From Ananas comosus (Eukaryota > Streptophyta > Magnoliopsida > Poales > Bromeliaceae): 64,000 nt of DNA. A program made the translations under genes and the position numbers. The stretch covers positions 7,762,584 through 7,826,583 of the forward strand of contig NC_033622.1 of assembly GCF_001540865.1 (NCBI RefSeq). The letters are read 5' to 3'. Below, one piece after another: positions 36,408-47,268 of this stretch (its first letter is position 1; every line of letters begins with the position of its first letter). The notes under the pieces were generated by a model. That model saw only the letters and a list, made by a program, of their open reading frames with translations. It did no database searches and was not told the origin of the DNA.

Positions 36408-37413
36408 TTGAAGGTGGAGCCTTTTTTGCGAATCAGGGCAGCAAAAATTGAGGAAGTCGACTCAGATCTCGAGCAGGTCGTGGACAACAAGGAGGACACA
36501 CCTCTCAGTTTGGTAGCTGACCTTACGGAGCATACTCCCATCAACCTTATACACCTACATCTTTTCCACAACCACAGCCATCATCTTCATAGAACCAATC
36601 AGCCACCCCTCTACCTCACACTTGAATTCAATGCCAGATTTGTGGAAAATTCAACCTCAAGGCTCTCCAGTGTAGACGAAGGTTTAAACATGCTTTTGTT
36701 TCAGATGACATGCCTTAGACCTTTGCTACTATGAACCTATCTGATGGTTTGGTACCCTAATACTAGAGCCTCTAATTACGTTACGTCAAATCCATGTAAA
36801 CTTTCAAATTCTAAGCCTTATGTAGGAAGAGATAAAAATTTTGTTAGCAATGGAAATTTTCTTTTAATTACTCAGACTGCCGAAACAAATTTGAATACAT
36901 CTTCTGAATCCCATGCCCTCAAAAATGCTCTTGTTGTTCCTTCTATTAAAAGAAACTTGCTCTCTGTTCCTAAATTTTGTAGTAATAATAACTCATTTTT
37001 TGAATTTGATTCTATTGGTTTCTATGCAAAGGACAAGAAAACAGGAAAAAGAGTTTATCCAATGCAGTAGTTCGGGATTGCTTTGTCATCTTCACTATAG
37101 TTGAAACTATATGAATTGTTGCTTTCTTCGTGTTCTTTATATATCACTAAGAGCCCAATCTCCATATACAGTGACAATCTTAGTGCTACATATATTGCTG
37201 CCAATCCAGTCCTACATGCGCGCGCAAAGCACATCGAGCTTGACCATCATTTCCTGTGGAAGAAAGTTCGAGTGGGTAATCTTTTCTTATTTCCATATAT
37301 CATCTGAGAAACAACTTGCTAATATCTTTACCAAGCTGTTGAGCACCTCACGTTTTCAGCACTTCGTTCCAATCTTGATAGCTACCCGGCGAGATGCTCA
37401 GATTGCAGTGGGA
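36408..37413 (+). pseudogene. Copia deletion derivative: protease region joined to RNase H end
   Basis: The first part ends in a zinc-knuckle-like region. Then WYPNTRASNYVTSNPCKLSN (protease region, ASN where DTGAS is expected), LLITQTAETNLNT, KNALVVPSIKRNLLSVPKFC and KDKKTGKRVYPM. From about 37160 it jumps to the RNase H end: IYSDNLSATYIAANPVLHAR, KHIELDHHF, and SEKQLANIFTKLLS in a shifted frame. Integrase and reverse transcriptase are missing. The protease-to-integrase sequence resembles the Ale/Retrofit lineage (inference). Confidence 0.8.
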
Positions 37414-37600
37414 TGTTAACATAGATCTATTTATGTTAACATAATAAGCACTGATATTTATTTTATACACCTTTTTTGTATATCCTTATTTTGTTAACTC
37501 TAGATGTACATAACTATTGTACTCCATATATATTCAATACAAGCCACATATGGGTTCTTCTGGTTTTACCAAAACTTTCAGAGTCCATTCATATTGTGCA
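37414..37600 (+). mobile_element. Probable start of the 3' LTR of this Copia
   Basis: TGTTAACATAG begins right after the coding end and a short GCAGTGGGA purine stretch. It contains the inverted words GTTAAC around an ATAGATCTATTTAT core. The right end is not fixed. Confidence 0.45.
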
Positions 37601-38010
37601 TAAAAATTTTCACTTTAGTCTCCACAGTGAAATAGAATAGGAGAAAGGAAATATAGGATATTAATAGAAATGGTCAATATATAGGATATTAATAGAAATG
37701 GTCAATACAAAACATTCTACTTGTTAGTTGGGACATGGATTTCGGGACGAAGCATCATGAATGCTTATCATTTAGTGAATAGAATCCCAACAAAAAAGCA
37801 TAATACAATTCTTTTTGATTTTTTTTTTGAAGGTAGAAAGCCTAATTTAAATTATTTGAAGGTTTGGAGACATCAACACATTATGAGGACTCCTGAGCAT
37901 AAAAAAGGGGGCTTTTGCTTATTTACTCTTGACTACTATTCAAAATTTTTAAATTTACCCTGAAATTACCAAAATACGCTTTAAACTCCAATTCCTATTA
38001 GCAAACCCTA

Positions 38011-38919
38011 GGGCCCCGTTTGGTTTGGGTATAAATTTAGTTGGTATAAATTTTTTTAATATCGGGTATAGCTTGCGATTCCAGGATAGTCAAGAATAAA
38101 AGTAAAATTGTGTTTGATTTGTAGAGCTGTTATTCTCTAGACTAGATAAAGTTGAGTTTGGTTAATTTTATAGAATAGTAGAGAAAAGTGAAAAAAATAG
38201 TGGTTGAATTTGCAAAATGCCAAGTTTGCCCTTGGCCTTTATTTACAAAATATGATTTCTATTTCACAATAAATTAAATATAATAATTAATTAATACTAA
38301 AAATATAATTTCTATTTCACAATAAATTAGATATAATAATTAATTAATACTATACAAAAGAACATTTGTTGAAATACAATAGTAATTTTTTTGCGAAAAT
38401 TAAATTTAAACTTAAAGTTGACTATATTATATGTAAGAATTCTAACTAATCAACTCAACATTTACAAACGAGGAAAGAGAGAACTGAGAGAAGTTGAGAG
38501 AGAATGCGCGAATAGTGGAGAGGAGGCGTTTGAAACGAGGAAAGAGAGAAAAGAGAGAAGTTATGGTTGAAGCGGGATCTCAAATCAGATCTCCTTCATT
38601 GATATCGCAAGTTGAGGGAGGAGGCGAGAGGGGATGGAAAGAGGAAGACGACAGCCACATTGAGAAGATAGGTAAGGACGAAGGTGGATGGGAGCTGTAG
38701 ACAAATAAGAAAAAGGTAGCGTAGCTTCCAACCACTACCTCTAGGATAAAGCCTCCTACCCGCCTATTCCACAAGTCCGATGGAATAAGATTTAATAGGT
38801 TATCCTAGGATAACCCGTTAAGGCCGAGATAAATTAAACTCAATATTTACCTTGGTGTTTGGTAGGAATAACGGGATAAAGTGAGTGATTCCCCTTTTAT
38901 CTTGCGACCAAACACGACC
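38011..38919. mobile_element. MITE of the GTTTGGTT-end type
   Basis: Left end GGGCCCCGTTTGGTTTGGG, right end GACCAAACACGACC, inverted copies. Inside is the AT-rich word ATAATTAATTAATACTA in two copies about 60 bp apart. It sits inside the Copia remnant. The flanks share only TA, so the duplication is unresolved. Confidence 0.55.
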
Positions 38920-39470
38920 TAGGGGTTTGGGGATATCTACAGAGATTTTTGGAAATCAAGGAGGGCATTATTGTCAACCAAGGATATATTAAATATTTTT
39001 GAAGTCTTGAAGGTTATATTAGATATTATCCAAAAAGAAAAAGAAACTAGGAGAAAGAGGAATTGAGTGCATATTCATTGATAATGCACAATATAATAAG
39101 GCATATAGATTCTATGTAATAGACCTTAATGATTTCGTTGAAGGCAATACAATAATTGAATCTACAGATGCTATATTTGATGAAAATAGATTTGGTTCAA
39201 AGCAAAAGGAACATATTTCTAATATGAAGCCCTCCAGGGCTTTTTTATAAAATGACCGTCCAAAAAATCGTAATTGGCAAAATGACCCTACCTAAATTTT
39301 ATTTGTAAAACTAACCCTCCTTTTGCCACGTGGGCGCCACGTCAGGGTTTCCTTACAAAGACAGTGAATCGTTCACCGTCTTTGTAATATTTGCTCTGAA
39401 AGTAGTGAATGGTTCACCGCCTTCAGAAGGCGGTGAACCATTCACCGCCTTCATAGCAAAACCCTACAAG

Positions 39471-40239
39471 CAAGGTTTAAAGTCTCGACCATGCCACACC
39501 GTGCCAGTGCGGCACGTACCGTGCCCCCAAGAAAGGGACACGGTACAAGGGGGGTCTCGGACCACCCCTGCGTGCCGCAGCACCCCGCGCGTGCCGCACG
39601 AGACAAAGTGGCACGCGTGAGCAGAGCTTTTTTTTTTTTTTTTTTGCTTTTTGTTTTTTTTTTTTTGTTTTGTCTTTTTGCAATTGTTGGTTTACTTTTG
39701 CACTGTAAGATGCTTTTGGGTTGTCTTTTTATTAGAGGGAGGTTTGGCCTTTGGGTAAGGATGCTTTTTTTTTTCTCATGATCACAATACCACCAATACT
39801 TGTATCAACATTGTCAAATAAACCTTGTATCTGCAGATGACAATATGTCATATGATCTAGCGCGACAATCTATGTGGAATTAAGCAATCATCTCTATGTA
39901 AAGATGTAAATTTAAATAATTATTATACTTGTGAATTTCATTATTGTATTTTAATTTTTATTCGACATCACGTATAGTTGTATTTTACTTACAAAAAGCT
40001 TACATGCATGTTAATTGATGAGTATAGTAAGGTATATATAGCAAATATTCATAATTATTTATTTAAATCTTTCAAAATAACATTATAAGAATTTATTGGA
40101 ATCAAAAAAACTGAAATAAATCCGTACCAAAGCGTACTAGTAGGAGGTCGTGCGTATCTGTCAGCATGCAAGCATGCCCCTGCCGTACCGTGCCAGGGAC
40201 GTAACGGCACGCCCCCGTGCCACGGCACTTTAAACCTTG
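39471..40239 (+). mobile_element. 769-bp internal-deletion derivative of the coding hAT
   Basis: It starts CAAGGTTTAAAGTCTCGACC and ends CGGCACTTTAAACCTTG. The flanking duplication is CCTACAAG/CCTATAAG (39463-39470, 40240-40247; one mismatch). Its last 450 bp match 59035-59500, the 3' end of the coding hAT. Its first part, including the T-rich tract, matches 47889-48020. It therefore lacks the transposase but keeps both ends. Confidence 0.9.
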
Positions 40240-40559
40240 CCTATAAGTCCGCCTTTCCAACTGCACCCTTACAAGTCCGCCCTTACAAGTCCGCCTTTCC
40301 TGTGCCCTTGAGAAGACGGGGAATGGTTCACCGTCCATTCACCATCTTTAGTGTAAAAAAGACGGTTTACACAAACTTTTCAAGTCCTGAGTGTTGTGCC
40401 CTAGATAAGACGGTGAATCGTTCATCGTCTTCATAAGACGGTAAACGATTCACCGTCTTTAGTGCCCGTGCCCTAAAGAAGACGGTGACTATTATAGCCG
40501 CGCTACCGGCATTCTGTGTATAGGGCAGTGAGGTCTAGCGATCGAGGACGACGCTGATT

Positions 40560-41568
40560 TCTTTTCATATTGTTGAGCTTCATGTACTGGATCGAGTCCT
40601 ACGACAGTTTGGTCTCCTCCAGCATATACCCATTAACGTGGAGACCATCCGTCTTGTCACTTCTCAGGGGCGGTCAGATGAGGATTGGGCTATCTTTCAT
40701 GCTGCACACATCGAGAGATTGGGACAGAGATTACAGGCCATTTTTGATCAATTACCGATTGCCGGTGATGACCCGATACAAGCGACCTTCATTTATATGT
40801 AGTGGCATTGGCAGATCACGAGAAGATGGATTTCTCTCCAGTACAGCTTTGGTACGATCACTTATATGTTAATTATTTTTTTAATCTTATATTTAATATA
40901 GATTGGAAAAAGTGAGTTTTTATCTATAATGCAGGTGGACGCATTACGACAGACTCACTATAGCATCAGAGAGCTCGTTGATGATCCACCTGCGATCCAT
41001 ACGATGCTGGAGTCATTGACGGGCATCTGTGCCCATTTTGAGTCGGTACTGGAGCACGTTCCTGCCATACCTATTGTCGCTGATATCGGAGGTCGAGATT
41101 TTGGCCATGCCTCGACATCCGGTCATCACAGGAGACAGTCACCGACTCCTACTGGATCATACTCGACATCGAGCCAGCGGGTGTCGCGATCTCCATCTCT
41201 TACTGATGCTGCAGATATGCCCGCCGCCCCTTCAACATTTCCTTTCTTGACATTAGACTCGCTTCCGCCGCCAGTCTCTCGAGCGTACTTTAGATCTGTC
41301 TATTCTCGACATCATGGCGCGTCATCATCACAGCCCCGCCTAGCATATACACCGGCCACTGTCGAGGGTGATCGACCTAAGCCAAAGGAGACAGGCGATT
41401 CCGGAGCATCACGAGGGCATCATCATTGCGGATCTTGATCAGATGGCCGGTATCGAGGCTCTTGATGACGTACCTATTGCTGAGCTCGATGTGGATCGTG
41501 GTCGTAGACGTGGACGTGCACGAGGACGTGGCCGAGGACGTCGAGGGAGAGGAAGATCGAGAGACTGA
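40560..41568 (+). pseudogene. Plant mobile domain (PMD) protein, C-terminal part, transposon-borne
   Basis: From 40575: VELHVLDRVLRQFGLLQHIP, then NVETIRLVTSQG, SDEDWAIFHAAHIERLGQR and WHWQITRRWIS, the typical end of the plant mobile domain (also called aminotransferase-like, PMD). An in-frame TAG lies before WHW. A probable intron (from about 40850, acceptor tgcag at 40934) leads to VDALRQTHYSIRELVDDPPA, a Ser/Pro-rich stretch, and after one frameshift near 41380 to DLDQMAGIEALDDVPIAELD and an Arg/Gly tail RGRGRGRRGRGRSRD. The N-terminal half of the domain is absent. Such genes are known as passengers of plant transposons. It is broken here. Confidence 0.7.
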
Positions 41569-43481
41569 TCGTATCTTGTTGATTTAGATCGCATACATTG
41601 TATAATATTATATAGCACTTTATTTAGTTCATATTTGTATATTTTTCTGTGTTTTTGTTGAATATCCGATTGATTATATCTTGTTGTTCCACTTGCCTTG
41701 TTGTGTTTCTTGTTGAAATATTTGTTCTCGTGAAAATTCTTGCCTCAAATTTGTTCAAATTATTTTTAAAATATAAGTGAAAAAAAGGAGCTGGGGCTGT
41801 TTGCACTGAAGGCGGTGAACCATTCACCGCCTTTAGTGCAAAATCCCCAAAAGCCAAAAATATTTGGCTAAGTCTTGGACTGGGGGCTGTTTGCACTAAA
41901 GGCGGTGAACCATTCACCGCCTTTAGTGCAAACCCCAGAGCACAGCGAAGCACTGATAAGATGGTGAACTATTCACCATCTTCATGAAGACGGTGAACCA
42001 TTCACCATCTTATCTGTGGTTTAGCCCCGAATCCAAGACTTAGCCAAATTTTGCTGGGTCGGGGTTTTACACTAAATACGATGAATGGTTCACCGTCTTA
42101 CGTCTTAGGTAAGACGGTAAACCATTCCTCGTCTTCTCAAGGGCACAGAAAAGGCGGACTTGTAAGGGTGCAATTGGAAAGGCGGACTTGTAGAGTTTTG
42201 CTGTGAAGGCGGTGAATGGTTCACCGTCTTCTGAAGGCGGTGAACCATTCACAGCCTTCACAGCAAATATTACAAAGAGTCACCGTCTTTGTAAGGAAAC
42301 CCTGACGTGGCGCGCACCTGGCGAAAGGAGGGTTAGTTTTACAAATAAAATTTTGGCAGGATCATTTTGCCAATTACGATTTTTTGGAGGGTCATTTTAT
42401 AAAAAAGCCCGCCCTCCAATGAGAAAAATGGTGTTGAAATAAAAGTTCATGAACTTAGAAAAAGTAGAAAAGTTAGAAACGCTAAAACATTTGGACTGAA
42501 TTTTTGTATTTTTTTAATTGAGAGTACTAGAGAAAAAGTTAAAGGAAAATTTCAATTAAATCAAACTGTATAAATTTAAGGCAGTAATGAAATCTCCCAA
42601 TGCTGCATTTTCGAAGAAAGAAATAAATGATGAAATAGACTCAATAATGGCCAACAAAACATGAAAATCAGTTAATTTTCCTCCAAGAAGTGAATTATTG
42701 GGTACAAATGGATTTTCCAAAAGAAAATGAAAATAGATGGCGCCATTAATACACTCAAGGATAGACCTGTTGTAAAAAGATTTACTTAAAAAAAAGGTGT
42801 TGACTAATCTAAACTGTACTTTTCTATCTTGCACTTTATAACTAACCAAATAACCAACTCAAAAACGTCGTCTTACCAAAAGTCACTTTTAGAACAGTGA
42901 AAACATGCCTAAATGCATGTCTAAGTTATAATACACCGACAATTATGTGTAGAATTCTTCGAATTTGTCAAGTTCAATTATTTTGATTTTGCCACTTATT
43001 TATTTTCTTATTATCAATTTTAGTTTCATTATTTTGAGAATTAATGAGGAATTGTAAAGAAATTTTCAAACTAAAATTTTGATTATATTTTAATCTACAA
43101 TGATTTTACAACAGTAGCTATAAGAGAACGAATTAAGAATCTTAGATTTAATCTTTCTTGTAATTGCTCCTTAAAGGAATGTGGTAGGGAAGACATCAAT
43201 TAGGTCCTCGTGGTTTAGGACATTTTCACTTTGTCACCCACTGGTTTGAAAATGTCACTTCGTTATCCTATGGTTTTGTTCTGGTTTCATCATAAAGACC
43301 TACCATTAATTAGAGTAACAAAATAATACATAGTACAAACCACAAGGTACTAAGTGCTACACTTTTAGAAACCACAGGGTGGTAAAATATAACAAATTAG
43401 TAGCATATGATTTTCACTTAACTATCCTATGGTTTTGTAAACTTTTCTACCATATTTAAGGGCAAGTCTTTAGGTTGAAAC

Positions 43482-44181
43482 TGTTGGATTATGTGAAGCC
43501 ATGTTCCGAGTCGATATCACAGTAAAAGAGTCGGAAGATTGATATCTCTGAATGTTAAGTATCGGAATTTGAAGTTTGAGTACCAGTACTGAGAAGTACC
43601 TCAAAAGTTCCTTAGAATCTGAAGCATTTCAGTACTAGTACTCCAATTCAAGTATCCAATTTGTTCGAATTATGTGCCTTGAGATTAGAGATGGTCCAAA
43701 AACACCTTAGAGAGGGTTTTTAAGAGGATATCAATGGTTAAAATCGCATAAGTGACTTGGATGGTTTCCTAGTAGAATTGTAATTTTAGGTTTTAAAGCC
43801 TTGAAATTCATATTTTTGACTTTAGATCCTCATTATGGAAGGTTTCTCAGAGATAGAACTTCATTGTATACCAGACGAGGAAAACGTGGAGAGCTCCTAA
43901 GAGAGTTTCTTGTAATCCAATCTAATCCTTATGTTTTTGTGCTGCAGATTAATCGAAGGACACAAGAGGTCTTGCCCATGGTAGGCCAACACACTGTTGG
44001 CCAAACGACATAAATTCTGTGTTCTTATGTTCTCTTGTTTGTTTTATTACTTCGTTATCCTTGGTCTTGTTTTCTACAATCCTTATAGTCTATTTTCATC
44101 AACGAAAGATCTTATTTTCGCTACAGTAGTGTGCCCCATGGGTTTGAGGTGAGCTTGGTAACCCCTCGGGTGGTCTCTTCA
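43482..44181 (+). mobile_element. 5' LTR of the nested Copia element
   Basis: TGTTGGATTATGTGAAG to TCTCTTCA. It pairs with the 3' LTR at 61709-62536. The 5-bp duplication GAAAC lies at 43477-43481 and 62537-62541. It is followed by TTGCTATCGAAGC at 44183-44195, a diverged form of the initiator-Met tRNA primer site TGGTATCAGAGC. Confidence 0.9.
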
Positions 44182-44537
44182 ATTGCTATCGAAGCATTTG
44201 GTTCTTTATACTTTGTTGACATTGAAACGATTGCTGGGAAAGTTGCAGCGACGAAATATAAGATTCCTCGGTTTGATGGAACAACTTCGCGTTGTGAAAA
44301 TTGAAGATGCAAGTGATCTTGATAAAAGATGCTTGTGAGATAGCCTTGCAAGGAAAGGAGAATAAGTCAGAAGGGATGACAGAAAAAAATTTTGAAAAAA
44401 ATGACAGGATGACTATGGCAATTGGCAAACCTATATTCCGCATTGAACGATTCGGTGCTATTCAATATGGAGACAGTGACTATCGTAAAAGACAACTTGG
44501 GATAAATTAAAAAAATCTCTATAAAGGAAAATCATTA

Positions 44538-45091
44538 GGTGGCTCCTACGGGTTCAAGAGGTGGCTCCCACCAAATCCGTTGGTGTAGCATTTTGTCCCG
44601 CATAGCACTTAGCTCTCACACTTCCGGCTGGTATTCGGCTCTGATACCAAATGTAACAGCCTGACCTGCTAGCAACAATAACTCGTTGGGCCCAAACCAC
44701 CGGCCCAAAATGTTTAAGCCCAGTTATTATTACTAGCGTGTAGGTCTCATATAAACTGATCGGAATCAGTATCCCATCCGATGTGGGACTATTGGGGCGT
44801 TACAAACTCCTCCTGTTTAGACCTTGACGCCCTCGTTGGGTCCAAACTAGATCATAGACAAACAGACCAGAACAAGAATTACCAGGCGATGTGAGATTCT
44901 AGAGGTGGCTCCTACCAAATTCGTTGGTGATACCAAATGCGACGGCCCGACCCGCTAGCAACAATAACTAGTTGGACCCAAACCACCGGCCAAAAATGCT
45001 TAAGCTCAATTATTATTTCTAGCGTGTAGGCCTCATATAAACTGATCGGAATCAGTATCCCATCCGATGTGGGACTATCGGCGGCATTACA
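44538..45091 (-). mobile_element. TRIM (miniature LTR retrotransposon), tandem form
   Basis: Two 153-bp LTRs at 44652-44804 (TGTAACAGCC to GGGCGTTACA) and 44939-45091 (TGCGACGGCC to GGCATTACA). Left of the first is GGCTCTGATACCAA, the reverse complement of the Met-tRNA primer site, so the element points to the minus strand. A shortened copy of the internal part (GGTGGCTCCTACCAAAT) precedes the second LTR. This gives internal-LTR-internal-LTR, as after unequal recombination. It interrupts the Copia gag. Confidence 0.8.
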
Positions 45092-46318
45092 CGACAATTG
45101 TACAATCTAAAGATGAAAGACAGAGTACAAGAATAACTAAGTACTTTCAACTCTACTGTGAGCAAGATCACAACCCTAAACGTTAAAATCAATGAAGAAG
45201 AAGAAAAAGAAAAAGAAGAAGCCAGTAGTTTACTTTGCTCTATGCCAGAATCTTAGGGAAATTTGATCATGAAATTGAGCCATGTTGAAATCCTTAAGAC
45301 GGAGTCGATTGTTACATTGTTACTTACTGAGGAGATGAAGTAAAAGTCTAGCCAAACAAGCGCTTCGAGGAGGCTTTGATAGCACGGAAAAGAACCTTCA
45401 AGAGGGAGCACAGTGATCGAGAAAGGTCATGATTAAAATCCAAAGGCAAAAAGAAAGTAAAAGTGTTGGAATTGTGGAAAGTCGGGACACATAAAAGACT
45501 ACCAGGTTAAAGGAGTTCATGGTAAATTTGGTTCAAGCAACTACCAAAGTAATATAGCGAAAGTGAATGCTAAGTCGACTACATCAGACAACGGAGATGC
45601 GCTAGACATATTGGCTAGATCGAAATTTATTTATCATTGGATCTTCGATTGTGAGTGTTGTTCCATATGACTCCCTATAAAGAGTGGTTTCATACTTACA
45701 AGCCAGGGAATGGTGGAGTAATCTATTTAGCTGACAACACGGCATGTCTGCTGGTTGGAGTCGAAGACGTTCAGATCAAGATGTTCGATGGTGTTGTTCG
45801 GACCGTTTCTAATGTTCGACATGTTACCACACTTTGGAAAAGTCTTCTATCATTTGAAAAGTTTTGCAAACAAGGGCTAGATTCGTCGACGAGAAAGATC
45901 ACTTCAAGGTATGTGAAGGATGTGAAGGATATTTCGTACTGATGGAAATAGAGCAAGTAGGCGGTCTTTATTGATTGGTAGGTGAGGCTCAAGTTGGAGA
46001 AGCGGTTGTAGCAAGCGCAAAGGTGGAGTCTCTGGACACGAGCATATGCGAACTGCAGAGATTATCAAATAGTGAACTTCTTCCAGGTTACAAGTCCACG
46101 GCCATTATATTTCTATGGCGATTGCATCTGTGGGAAACAATGAAAGTTATCATTCTCTCTATCACATCAAAGAAGTAAGAAGCATCTCAAGTTGATTCAG
46201 CTGGGTACTTGGGAGTCACCTGATGTGATGTGTTTTTGGGCGGATGTTCTTACTTTGTTTCATTCGTTGATGATTACTCTCGAAAGACTTGTGTATATCC
46301 TAAAGTGAAAACCGGAAG

Positions 46319-47268
46319 GCTTCGTTTGGTTCGGAGTTAAGTAAGAACTAGTTATTCCAAGGATAGAGTTAAGTTCAGGGTTAAGGTGGGATTAGAGTAA
46401 TTTTGTGTTTGGTTGAGAATTGGGTTTAGTCTAGATATAAGTAAAATAATGTTTGGTTGGAGTAAGTGGAATAAGAAGGATAGTAGATTGTTATAAATAG
46501 AAAATCATAATTTTGCCCCAATTTTTATATTTGAATTTAAATTTTTTATTTTATATTTAAAATTTCAAATTTAAATAGATAACTTTTAAAATTACAAAAT
46601 TCAAAATTAAAATTTATTTTTAAATCTCAAATTTAAAAATTTAAAGTTATGAAATTTAAATCAAATCTAACAAATATAAAATTTAAATAATTAAAAATAA
46701 TAATTTAAAATTTAAAATAAAAAATTGAAAATTAAAAATATAAATATATATTTTAAGATTACAAATTATAAATTTTTAAAATTTCAAATATAAAATATTA
46801 AATTTAAAATTTAAATAATTAAAAAATAACAATTTAAAATTTAAATTTTAAAACTTAAAATTTGATATTTGAAATTTCAATATTAAAATTTAAAATTTAA
46901 AATTTAAGATTTAAAAATTAAAATTTAAAATTTAAAAATATAAATATTAATTTTAAGATTACAAATTAAACATTTTAAAGATTTCAAATATAAAATGTCA
47001 AATTTAAAATTTGAGTAATTAAATTTAAAATTTAAAAATATTAATATTAATTTAAAGATTACAAATTATAAATTTTTAAAATTTATAATTTAAAATTATA
47101 ATTTTAAAATTATATAAAAAATTAAATAGGAGTAGAATTAACTTTAATCCCATCTCTATTCTTGGGGGTGGTGTGGGGTTAGCTAACCCCACCCCCCTAA
47201 AATCTTGTTTGGGGTTAAAGAGGGCGATAACCCCTTTATCCCCGTCTTTAACCCCCAACCAAACAAGG
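46319..47268. mobile_element. MITE of the GTTTGGTT-end type, very AT-rich core
   Basis: Left end GGCTTCGTTTGGTTCGG, right end CCCCAACCAAACAAGG, inverted copies. The core (46500-47130) is built from AAATTTAAAATTT-like words. It splits the Copia integrase: YPKVKT before, KVEVFETFKKF after, which fixes both edges to within a few bases. Confidence 0.65.

Larger units (their letters stand above)
39359..42262. repeat. Scattered palindromes of the type GGTGAACCATTCACC
   Basis: About ten to twelve copies of a perfect or near-perfect palindrome (GGCGGTGAACCATTCACCGCC and GACGGTGAATCGTTCACCGTC classes, each split over short spacers) lie at 39359-39455, 40318-40490 and 41807-42262. They are confined to the Mutator-like element and absent from the inserted hAT piece. 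Confidence 0.85.
39237..42410 (+). mobile_element. Mutator-like element with over 300-bp inverted repeats, carrying a PMD gene
   Basis: Left GGGCTTTTTTATAAAATGAC and the inverted right end are identical over 20 bp, and close similarity continues for over 300 bp with about 90 percent agreement by eye. The flanks carry a perfect 8-bp GCCCTCCA (39229-39236, 42411-42418). Very long inverted repeats suggest Mutator, which usually makes 9 bp; 8 bp leaves some doubt. A hAT derivative (39471-40239) is inserted in the left repeat, so the native length is about 2.4 kb. It carries the PMD pseudogene at 40560-41568. Confidence 0.75.
37721..42850 (+). pseudogene. Copia integrase to reverse-transcriptase remnant, split by two transposons
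   Basis: 37740-37910 reads MNAYHLVNRIPTKKHNTILF and GRKPNLNYLKVW (integrase core end). 39060-39225 reads GIECIFIDNAQYNKAYRFYV and IIESTDAIFDENRF. After the Mutator-like element, 42411-42770 resumes with RKSRKVRNAKTFGLNFCIFL, then EINDEIDSIMANKTW and GTNGFSKRK-type sequence of the start of the reverse transcriptase. The joined order is that of one Copia element. Stops and shifts throughout; no LTRs found. Confidence 0.75.

Noticed and set aside
39330..39620. Frames with VNGSPPSEGGEPFTAF-like peptides (also 40102, 41624, 42067, 42203)
   Set aside because: They are translations of the GGTGAACCATTCACC palindromes and run into the inserted hAT.
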